Of a stretch of 64,000 bases of DNA, positions 11,054 to 19,500 are shown in pieces. The notes under the pieces are model-generated. The model was not told the origin of the DNA, ran no database searches, and saw only the letters and a program-made list of their open reading frames with translations. How positions within the stretch are numbered: the first letter of the stretch is position 1; every line of letters begins with the position of its first letter. Made by a program: the position numbers and the translations under genes. Location: NCBI GenBank assembly GCA_030248195.1, contig JASAND010020430.1, positions 1-64,000 of the forward strand, given 5' to 3'. The DNA comes from Trissonchulus latispiculum. Its lineage: Eukaryota; Nematoda; Enoplea; Enoplida; Ironidae.

Positions 11054-11590
11054 TTAGTTAATACTTAAAAATGTTGCCTTCAACTGGTGAGCCCGGTTTC
11101 GTCGGGCACACTGCTTCTTCTTCTCATCTACGCACATCTTGCTGTGGGTCTTGCAGCAAGGAGCCAAACTGGGCATATCAGCAAATGCAGGGTAGTCGAG
11201 GTGCTCTCCAGCCTCAAATAGTCCCACCTTCAGTTCCGCCATGGAGAATGTCTGCACCAACAACTGGCGCTGGGCCGTTCCTTTCGTAATGACCACCTTG
11301 ACGCCCTTCTTCTGGATCACCTCGCAAACCCTGGCCAGGACTTCCCATTTAGTTGGTAGTTGGGTAGAGTCCACCCAATGCAGTCCGTTAATCGCTCTCG
11401 CCCGATAGAACGAAGCTTTTTGCTGATTTGTCAGCATATTAAAAGAGACAGGCGCTCGGGTCCTGTAAGTTTCCTCGTAGGTTCCACCGTCTGGAAACAG
11501 CACCAACACAGACACCTCCATCGTAACCTCCCCCATCTTATAGATGCCGTCAGAGACAACCGTAACGAACGCCACAGTGAAACTAGCCAT
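11054..11590 (-). CDS. Polinton-associated Cys/His-tail protein (intact copy)
   Basis: 178 residues from the ATG at 11590 (MASFTVAFVTVVSDGIYKMG). The alternating hydrophobic start suggests a beta-sheet core. Landmarks shared with the broken copy at 2781-3314 are 'VSVLVLFPDGG', 'INGLHW', 'VVITKG', 'LFEAGEH' and the tail C..CKTHSKMC...CARRNRAHQL. The tail's Cys/His spacing looks metal-binding or structural. Finding the family in two unrelated elements of one window argues that it is a standing Polinton component. The activity is unknown to me; a nuclease-like fold is only a guess. Confidence 0.7.
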   Translation of the reverse strand: MASFTVAFVTVVSDGIYKMGEVTMEVSVLVLFPDGGTYEETYRTRAPVSFNMLTNQQKASFYRARAINGLHWVDSTQLPTKWEVLARVCEVIQKKGVKVVITKGTAQRQLLVQTFSMAELKVGLFEAGEHLDYPAFADMPSLAPCCKTHSKMCVDEKKKQCARRNRAHQLKATFLSIN

Positions 11591-11692
11591 AGCCGCCAAC
11601 TCAGAGACAATAGAAATTCAAAATGACAGTTTTCAAAATTCAAAAATGCCCTAGTTTTACTGCACCCGCTGTGCTTGCACCTGCCTATGAGT

Positions 11693-12460
11693 TTAAACTG
11701 AATGTAAATGAGGGAGCAAGTCATACGTGCTAATATAATTATCACTAGTGTCCATGGCTTCTAGCTCTGGACTTGTGTCCATCATCTCTACTTGACCACT
11801 GCTCACTTCAGAGTGGTCACTATGGTATTCGTCCAGTTTTGATTTTAATTCTAACCAATCTTCTTCATTGAAATGAACTGGTACTACAAGTAGCTCCTTT
11901 ACTCTCGGAGCATATACAGCTAAATGTGTAAAGTTTATACCAGTAATTGCCATTTGACCAAGCACCTGCGCATAGTAGTTATGTTCCTTTCGTAGAACAT
12001 ATTGACCGTTAACTAATTTTAAGTAAAAACTGTTCCCTCGCTCTTGTTTGATTTGTTCGTTTGAGCGAGGGGCAGGGTTAGTGTCATACAGACACTTAAC
12101 CTCAAGTAGCCACGGCCTGGTGCTAGGGTCAAATTTGTTGGTCACAACTCCATCAGGAGATGCGCCAAGGTATGGTGCCCATTCAGGAACACAAAGTCCA
12201 ACATCATAAATCAAAACCTCTACATTATACTTGTCGAGCATAAATTTTACATACGCGTGCTTTGCATTTATTTCTTCTTTAATACCGACTAAACACGCTG
12301 CAGGCACTTTACTTGCTTGATATTCCAGATTCCCTCTCTTACGGGCAATTCGGCCAAACTGCGAAGCAGTTAAGCGATTCATTCTCATTTGCCACCAAAA
12401 GGGATTCTCTCGCTGACCTAAAGTTAACAATGCTATATCTTTATTAACTCGCGATTTCAT
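11693..12460 (-). CDS. YqaJ-type viral recombinase/exonuclease (PD-(D/E)XK nuclease)
   Basis: 255 residues from the ATG at 12460. Motifs in order: an N-terminal W-x3-R..R.TAS.FG element (WWQMRMNRLTASQFGRI, residues 22-38); GASPDGVV with the catalytic Asp (about residue 98); WLLEVKC, the E-x-K pair (about residue 116); and a Gln-containing helix YYAQVLGQMAITG (about residue 162). This matches lambda-exonuclease/YqaJ family proteins, 5'-3' nucleases that prepare ends for annealing recombination. The last 50 residues are acidic and Ser-rich. It would act on replicating element DNA, and its terminal-processing role beside a protein-primed polymerase is inference. Confidence 0.88.
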   Translation of the reverse strand: MKSRVNKDIALLTLGQRENPFWWQMRMNRLTASQFGRIARKRGNLEYQASKVPAACLVGIKEEINAKHAYVKFMLDKYNVEVLIYDVGLCVPEWAPYLGASPDGVVTNKFDPSTRPWLLEVKCLYDTNPAPRSNEQIKQERGNSFYLKLVNGQYVLRKEHNYYAQVLGQMAITGINFTHLAVYAPRVKELLVVPVHFNEEDWLELKSKLDEYHSDHSEVSSGQVEMMDTSPELEAMDTSDNYISTYDLLPHLHSV

Positions 12461-12479
12461 TTTGTACCATAAAGGTCGG

Positions 12480-12722
12480 ATGTTTTTTTCAGTTTTCTTT
12501 TCTTTTTTTGTGCAGTTTTTCTTTTCTGCTGTTTTTATGCAGTTTTTCTTTTCTGCTTTTTTTCTTTGCAGTTTTTCTTTTCTGCTCTGCAGTTTTTTCT
12601 TTTCTGCTTTTTTTGTGCAGTCTTTCTTTTCTGCTTATTTCTTTTATGCTTTTTTTTCTGCTTTTTTTCTTTGCAGTTTTTCTTTTCTGCTCTGCAGTTG
12701 TTCTTTTCTGCATTCAAGTTTC
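12480..12722. repeat. Pyrimidine-rich degenerate repeat (TTTTTCTTTTCTGC)n
   Basis: About 240 bases of repeated TTTTTCTTTTCTGCTTTTTTTCTTTGCAG separate the NADAR and YqaJ genes. Read on the minus strand it is a purine tract just 5' of the YqaJ ATG. Lys/Glu-rich and Phe-rich open frames over it are artefacts of composition. On the plus strand it looks like a series of polypyrimidine-AG acceptors. Confidence 0.85.
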
Positions 12723-12762
12723 TATATATACAATATATTTACAATAAGCAAGGGCAACACAA

Positions 12763-13275
12763 TTACTTCAGTTCTTCGCGTATTTTCATTAGGTTCTCTC
12801 CATGAACGTTGCGACCTTTCCAATTTCTTCTGTCTTCGACACCATCTTCATTGATTGCCATTCCAATTCCAAAGAATTTGTCGTACTTTGACGCTTCGGC
12901 CAAAGTTGAGTTTCCTGTTGACACCAGTTTGTCCCGAGCAGCACTGTTCTGCCCAAACTTTGCTCTTAGAGCAGTCAGCATGACATCTTCCGCAGCCTTC
13001 CGCCATTCGGCTTTATCGAATCCTTTGATGTCTTTAGCCAGTTCCTTACACCGACTCGGTGCCCAGCATTCCCGAATCTTCTTGTAAGTATCGTGGTCGT
13101 TAAAGTACCATGCCTTCCGAGACTGATAATATTGTTCTACAGTCTGGTAGAGGCGACCATCGATCATGAAGGGCAGCCGGTAAAAGTTCGAGAATGTTGA
13201 GTATCCAGTGAAGAATAAGTAGATATCTCCATCAGGTCGTTGAATCAAACGTTCATGGGAATCAGAGTTCTGCAT
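12763..13275 (-). CDS. NADAR-domain protein (YbiA/DUF1768 family)
   Basis: 170 residues from the ATG at 13275; the frame is open to 13425, but the domain begins after the inner Met and the longer start would overlap the next gene. Hallmarks: SNFYRLPFMIDG near the start, TVEQYYQSRKA, then KAAEDVMLTALRAKFGQN, STGNSTLAEAS.YDKFFGIG and the closing GRNVHGENLMKIREEL, covering the full domain. NADAR proteins cleave N-glycosidic bonds, either in riboflavin intermediates or as ADP-ribosyl hydrolases acting on modified guanine. Which activity this one has cannot be told. It sits between two unknown ORFs and the YqaJ nuclease in one minus-strand series. Confidence 0.9.
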   Translation of the reverse strand: MQNSDSHERLIQRPDGDIYLFFTGYSTFSNFYRLPFMIDGRLYQTVEQYYQSRKAWYFNDHDTYKKIRECWAPSRCKELAKDIKGFDKAEWRKAAEDVMLTALRAKFGQNSAARDKLVSTGNSTLAEASKYDKFFGIGMAINEDGVEDRRNWKGRNVHGENLMKIREELK

Positions 13276-13417
13276 ATTGACACAACTTGACTGTATCACT
13301 GATAACAGTAGACTAAACTCAAATTGACTCTTTTTCAAAATTCGAATTTTAAAACACCTGCCATTTGGCGTCACATAAAATAGGTTATTTTTTATGAGCT
13401 CCTGCTGTGAGCGTCGT

Positions 13418-13882
13418 TTACACATAATCTATATGCATTTGTACATATCCGTATTCCAATACAATTTCCAAATCAAATTCACTTAACTTTTCAACAACAG
13501 TTGCCCCATTCAAGCAATTACGAATATAGAAAAGTTTAGAATCTTCATCAACAACCAATAATAATTTTAAGGGAGCATCTTTACGAACATTTTCCACAAT
13601 ATCATCAAATGTACAAAATAAATACACAACCCTTGCACCCCACAGTTTATCCGCCTTTGGGATATCTAATCCAATACTTGCTCTGAGTCTATGGGAATCT
13701 AAATTATCCCAGAGAATCCTATATCCAGTTGAAGGGATATACTCCTCCGGGTTTTCTCGAGTAAAGTTCGTAAAACACATTTTAGCACTCGTGTCTTGGC
13801 TTCGCAGGGGTGCAAGAGTGACATTTAAAAATAGTTGCCCTTGCTTAAACAATACAATTAAAAGACTCAGTATAAATAACAA
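13418..13882 (-). CDS. Unknown protein with N-terminal membrane segment, start unresolved
   Basis: Open frame ending at 13418, overlapping the long form of the NADAR frame by 8 bases. The first about 20 residues (LFILSLLIVLF) are a strong transmembrane or signal segment; the rest is a soluble alpha/beta domain with motifs GYRILWDNLD and LKLLLVVDEDS. No in-frame ATG precedes the hydrophobic stretch (the first codon is TTG). An ATG at about 13909 is in another frame, so a one-base frameshift or a missing upstream exon is likely. Not recognised. Confidence 0.45.
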   Translation of the reverse strand: MLFILSLLIVLFKQGQLFLNVTLAPLRSQDTSAKMCFTNFTRENPEEYIPSTGYRILWDNLDSHRLRASIGLDIPKADKLWGARVVYLFCTFDDIVENVRKDAPLKLLLVVDEDSKLFYIRNCLNGATVVEKLSEFDLEIVLEYGYVQMHIDYV

Positions 13883-13935
13883 TATAAATACAAATACTCC
13901 AAATTTGCCTCATTCTTCCCAACGAGAAATAATAT

Positions 13936-14244
13936 TTATGTACATTTTATACGTATAAATGTCACGGTAACTGATCGGTCGTCTGCGAAAAGTCTAGCAA
14001 AGTTATTGATGTTTACAGCTCCACTTAATAAAATACCTGTTTGAAATGAGTGAAAGTGCTCGTCCTCGAAAATAAATACTACCTTATCCCTCGAATCCGT
14101 AACTTGCAGTAGCGAGTTTAAAAAATCTCTAATATTTTTCTCTCCTAAGTTTTGGCAACTTGTAGTTAAGCTGTACACAGAAAATGTTACTCGCGAGCAG
14201 TCAACCCCGAGAGTTAAAACAGGAGTTACCATTAAGGTATCCAT
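13936..14244 (-). CDS. Unknown 102-residue protein
   Basis: ATG at 14244 lies inside the last codons of the upstream gene (13-base overlap), a compact arrangement typical of viral-type genomes. The sequence is hydrophobic and beta-rich at the N-terminus (MDTLMVTPVLTLGVDC), then mixed. No recognised domain. Confidence 0.5.
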   Translation of the reverse strand: MDTLMVTPVLTLGVDCSRVTFSVYSLTTSCQNLGEKNIRDFLNSLLQVTDSRDKVVFIFEDEHFHSFQTGILLSGAVNINNFARLFADDRSVTVTFIRIKCT

Positions 14245-15598
14245 TCGTAGTATGATTTAACAACCTGTTTATGTCTTTTATTAATTTCAGTTCGTGAAAT
14301 TGCCGCTTTAGGTACGCCGAGCTCTTTCAACAATCTTGCAAACTTTGGTGCGTCTAATGGTCGTAATTGCTTAATATGATTTGGAGAAACAAAATATTTA
14401 ACTAAATCGAGTAAGTGTGAACCTTTTTCATTCGTAGGTGGGTACAAAATTCTTTGAGATGAATCCAACTTTACGTTTCCTTCTAAATAGTGAAGCAAAA
14501 TTCTGGCTTTGTTTCTGTATTGTTTTGGTAATAGATCAGCTAAGTTTTGAAACGTGTCAGTGTTTGATTCAACGATTGCATAAGAAGTAGAAGTCTGAGG
14601 TACCTTTCCCTGATATGGAAACTCTTCGGGGTCCAGGCCAGTGATTTCGTAAACCTCTCCCAAGTACCTTTCAAACTCCTCCACGCATATATGAGGGAAG
14701 TCCTTATCCCACCTACAACCAGAGCATCTATCTTCGAAGTACTCCTTTAGTAGCTCATCGAAAATATCCCAATCTACACCGCTAGCCCCCTTCGCCATGC
14801 TAAGGAAGTATGTCCGGCATCCCTCTTCCAGGCGTTTGGCCACCGTGTCCCGAAGTATGTCGTTAAACCAGTAGTGCTTGGCCAGCAAAGTACTGGGATG
14901 ACTACCCAGAATGCCTCTAGCTCTGACGTACTCCACTATCGCATTGATCAGCTTTTCTTCAAGTTCTGTAAATAAAAGTGAACCTTGATTATACTTACAA
15001 CGAAAGTTGGTAGAGTTTCACTAGGTTGTCAAGATAATAGTTTTTCACATCCTTTCAATGCTCCTTTAATTTCTAGCATAATCTGCCTACAATGACTTCC
15101 GTTTTCTGTAGGTGTTCATAACATAAAAGATAAACTCTTTTTATATTTACCGTTAGGCTTGGATACCGCAATTGTTTCTTTTATGGTATCATCAGCGCCA
15201 TCATCAGTTTTAGTGGAATCAGAAGAATTGCTGTTTTGGCTTCGTGACGGTGAAATTGAGTTTGAGTGATTATATTCTTCTCGTGTTACACCGGAGACTT
15301 CATATGCCTCGTCAATGTATTTATCATATTCCTCGAAGCAAATATGGCCCTGTTCCTGATATTCTGGTGCTTCCTCCAGCTCACTTAGATATCCACAAGT
15401 ACCGCACCTGCTATTCGTGATGACTGATAATAGCTCCCTAAATACGTCCCCATCGACGCTGCCATCGTCCTTTCTGACCTTTTTCTGCCAGAACTCTTTG
15501 TATTCTTCCTGCAGCTTTTTATATGCCCAATCATAAACAGAATTACCACTGCACACTGGGTAAAACTTTATGATCACGGCGGTAGGGTATGCCCCCAT
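14232..15598 (-). CDS. Spliced gene with duplicated zinc-binding module and basic C-terminal domain
   Basis: Two segments join in phase: 15598-15151 (donor CAACG|GTAAAT; first ATG at 15598) and 14965-14232 (acceptor TTTACAG|AACTTG). Each carries the same module: a G-x-x-P start, a Cys-x-x-Cys (CGTC or CSGC), then HIC.EE..Y....YE..G. The intron lies at the same place relative to each module. The C-terminal about 100 residues (KARILLHYLEGN, then NIxDLV-like and LLKELGVPKAAI) resemble a helical domain found in other invertebrate Polinton proteins. A better-matching N-terminus (EYIRSK) sits upstream in another frame up to an acceptor at 15655, so a G-run at about 15588-15592 may hold a one-base error. 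About 393 residues; function unknown, perhaps a nucleoprotein. Confidence 0.55.
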
Positions 15599-15795
15599 CT
15601 ACTCTTTGATCTAATATATTCATTCAACCAGTAATTTAACCAATGTAGAGAAATCTGAAATCAAACAAAAATTAGAAATTTAAGTAAGAGTTGTAGTGAG
15701 AACGATTTTAAAAGTAATGCATTATTTAGAAAACCCATTGAGATGGCGTTTGCATCGTAGCAGAAAATTATAGGTTACGGTTCCGCTGCTATTTG

Positions 15796-15948
15796 CTATT
15801 CCATTAAGTTAACAGCGTACCAAGATTTACCTTCTTTCGAACCAGTTTCTGAATAACGAAATTTCTTTGCCGCTGGAGAACAATCCATATCAGTTTTAAA
15901 CACAGCTAACCAAAAGCCTAAAATTAAAATAATTATAGAAAAAGGCAT
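15796..15948 (-). CDS. 50-residue membrane peptide
   Basis: ATG at 15948, stop TAG at 15796. Residues 1-17 (MPFSIIILILGFWLAVF) form one membrane segment; the rest is a polar tail with several Lys and Tyr. It lies between the zinc-module gene and the 240-bp duplication. An AG acceptor-like site (ATTTTAG) and a GTAAAT donor-like site lie inside, so it could instead be an exon of the downstream gene. Low certainty, but the frame has clear amino-acid character. Confidence 0.35.
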   Translation of the reverse strand: MPFSIIILILGFWLAVFKTDMDCSPAAKKFRYSETGSKEGKSWYAVNLME

Positions 15949-15972
15949 TTGACAATGTTATGTATTATGTAA

Positions 15973-16434
15973 TAAAGAAATTTATTAATTTCAAAATTCT
16001 ACTTGGTTTTAGTGAGAAGAGTTTAGTGGTATGTGCCGTAGTTGACAATCTGATGGCATTTCCATTTTCATCCAAACAAGCTAAGTTTGACTAGGTTAAT
16101 TATTAATGGTTGATGTAATTTATCAGAAAAGAAAAAATTTAAAACCAACCTTATATTCTTTTCTGTTTGCCCACCCAAAACGCATAACCATTAAAGGAAT
16201 TTATTAATTTCAAAATTGATTCAAAAAAATTCAAAATTCTACTTGGTTTTAGTGAGAAGAGTTTAGTGGTATGTTGCCGTAGTTGACAATCTGATGGCAT
16301 TTCCATTTTCATTCAAACAAGCTAAGATTGATTAGGTTAATTATTAATAGTTGATGTAATTTATCAGAAAAGAAAAAATTTAAAACCAACCTTATATTCT
16401 TTTCTGTTTGCCCACCCAAAACGCATAACCATTG
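15973..16434. repeat. Direct duplication of about 240 bases
   Basis: Copy 1 (about 15973-16192) and copy 2 (about 16193-16434) share the block from TTATTAATTTCAAAATT through TTCTACTTGGTTTTAGTGAG to CCCACCCAAAACGCATAACC at over 95 percent identity, apart from an 18-base insert in copy 2. It sits immediately 3' of polB and may duplicate a 3' UTR or intergenic promoter. Confidence 0.85.
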
Positions 16435-16563
16435 ATATCTGTATACACAAAGTAAGAAGATGCGGCCGTAAAATTTGAAACACAACAATTCAAGTTAACA
16501 TGTTTTATTATATACAATAACAATTTACAAAAAGCACGATACAATTCAAAACTATGTTTCCAA

Positions 16564-19500
16564 TCAAATGTCCAGGGGAAGGGTCGATACATGGTCGGGT
16601 TGTACAACTCTCTTGGGGTAAAAGTACGAAAGACTGTCTCTGTGTTGCTCATAAGTGACGAGTCTGTTGTTCTTCACCATGAATCCTCGGTTGATTCCGC
16701 CCTTCTTGGTCTTGTTTTGCAGCACTTCCCAGAACATCTCCTTGGTCACTTTGTTCTTCTTCGAGAGCCCTTTGGTTGAGTACTTGGGCTTCGCACTGGG
16801 ATCGTTCTTCCATCCAAAGTATGTTTTGCTGCATAGGGCAATCATTCCGTCTCCTTTCCATTCTTCTTTAAAGAGACCTGGTGTTCGTTGGTCATATTCG
16901 GTAAGGGCAAGAACTTCTTGACTAAGGTTTGGTCCAGGTAATGGCCGCTTTGCAAAGCAGCATCTGCGAGGGTCTCCTCCGTTAGGGCAAAGTACATCAA
17001 CCCGGTGTCCATCTGAATCAGCTGGAAATGTCCAGGGGCAACCTTTCCAAGAAATCGTAGTAGAATTCCAGCATTCTTTTCTTCGCATGGGAATACACGA
17101 AGAAGGCAATCAAGTTGGGTAGTTTGAACACTTTCTCTTTCTTTGCCATCGTAACTTCATAGATTCCGTTAGCGATTTCTTCTTTACCACGAAACCGGCC
17201 CTCGTTGGTAAGCTTCCCAGCTTCACGTTAATTTGCAAAAAGCAGGTCTTCATGCTTCTCAACGTCCATGCAGCACTTCCGCAGTACGAGTTTCCCAGCA
17301 GCTTCCATAGCTCTTCCTTCATTTTGAGAGCTGGGTCTCTATCGGCGTTTCTTCTGTGCTGGGCAATATCGTCTTTCAGGTCGCGAAACACGTCTCGTCC
17401 AGCTTCAAATTCGATGGCCTGGTGTACTCTGGTGACTACTAATCCCAGCTCCAGATAGTATTTCAGCAGGGGGGTGGCAATTAGTAGTTTTTCCCCAAAA
17501 TAGCTCGATATCAGGGAACGTCGAGGTTGTTTCATTATTCCATGCTGTCTAGCATACTGGCGCATAGTTGGTCCAATGTCTGCCAGTCCAATTTCAACGT
17601 TCTTGAAAATTGGCGGGAATTCTTCGAACTTCTTCCGTAATTCCAAATTCCAATTGGGTACTTGAATATCCACTTCCACCAATCCAAAGAAATCGTTATC
17701 CTTTATCTTTTCAATAACATCTCCAGCTGTAGTTGTGGCTTCAGTCTGTTGCTTCTTCCGGGACCATCGCTTGTAGTGGTCGCTTTGTAGATCTGACCAG
17801 TACTTGGTATGAAATTCGCATTCGTACATTCTGATGTACTCAACATCCAGCGATTTCAAGAAGTCTTCCATGGTCTTAGTTCCAGTGGCACGTGCTTCTT
17901 TGACTGCAGGGTCCATATTCGTTGTTAGAGCACAGTCATGTCCATGGTAGTAGCAGCCGTGAAACTGAAGAATCACAGGTTTGTTGAAAAGTGAGCAGTA
18001 AGGAATGTATCCATCTACTCGATAGACCGATTTTCCGTGGTAGAAGGCCTTCTGTCCACCATTGAAGGCATGCTGAATATGAATTTCTTCGTCAACTCCA
18101 GTGTTCATCGCAATGCGCATCCGTAGCTCTTCAGCTTGAAGCTTCAGAAACAAGAGTTCCTTCCGTGAATGGTTGTATTCGAAGGTTGTTCTGAGTACCT
18201 TCGCCATATTGGATTGAACAATCTTCAAATTTTCGTTTCATAGCTTCTCTGGCTGCGGCGGTATAGTAATTGATAGAGTTTGCCTCCACTTTCTTCCCAA
18301 TGTCATTTTCCGCTGGCGGTGTCCATATTCTGAACAATCCGGTTGGCATCTCTTTGCACATCGAATCCAGGTAAATAGCATTGGCATCATACCCAACAAT
18401 TGATTGAACAGGCTTGTCCCCAATGTTGGTTTGACCAACAATGTGCATCCGTTGAAACACAATCGAAGGTCCACCAACAAAATTCTGCCTGACAATATGT
18501 TGCAGATGGGCAGTTTCTTTGTTCCATAGAGTGAAGATGGCATCTGTTGGCACGTGACTGACAAGATCTCGCAGTGCAACTCCAGGTAAGGAAATGGCAT
18601 CCTTGAACATGTCGATTCCAATCTCCATAAACAGTCTCCACATTCTGTCGATAGCATCCAGAAACGGGACGACGTCAAGGTTGTTGTACCATATTAGCAG
18701 TTCTTTCATGTTCCTGAACCCTTCTCGATGCCAAACCTGCTGAAGATCTTCATATTCTTCATCAGTTATTCCAGTCTGTTTAAGAATAGAATAGAAGGCT
18801 TCTTTGGGGGACATCTGCTCCTCATCCAGTTTCTCCAGTGACGTGAACCATTCATAAGGCCATTTTCCTTTGTTCTGTTCTACCTGAAAAGATTTCAGGA
18901 AACCGTCGTAGCTAGTTCCGGCTGCCAGGTAGTTACTCATATCCAAGAAAACCATTGATGGTGTACAGATGGCCAGGTACGCGTGCCCCTTCTTGATGGC
19001 GAAGTAGACTTTGGTTTTGCTCTTCACCAAGTAAGGAACGAGATACTTCTTGACGAGATTGAGATCAAATTTAGCTGAGTTGAATCCGATTACGGGTAGT
19101 TGACTGATGTAGCGTTCGAGCCTGCTAAAATATTTAGCCCAGCGGCTGGTTTCAGCAGCTCTCGCTTCTAGTCCTTGGTCACTGACGCCGTTCTTTCGGT
19201 TCTCCTTGACTTGTGCCTTTAGCTGTTCATGTTGAGTCGCCCGTTCTTTGACGATGTTGTAGAGATCGCCATAATGTTGCAGCATGGCAGTTCTTGCTGC
19301 TACGCTTATCGGTTCGATATGGTTCATCATATCTTTTACAAGGTCCATGGGATTTCCGTTGCTGATGTAGCATCGCGATTCTTCAAATCCTGGGAGGTCA
19401 GAGGCGATACTGACTGAAGCCGGTACCAGGCTTTTAGTCAGTTTCAGCTTTCCAGAGGGCGACGTTTCATCCAATTCTTCAAAATAGGCTTCAAAATCAT

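Noticed and set aside
12489..12854. Long Phe-rich plus frames and Lys/Glu-rich minus frames
   Set aside because: They track the TTTTTCTTTTCTGC repeat and have no non-repetitive part; artefacts of composition.
16392..16652. 86-codon minus frame beyond the end of polB #2
   Set aside because: Its first part is a shadow of the polB frame; only the last 15 codons are non-overlapping, and these belong to the duplicated 240-bp block.
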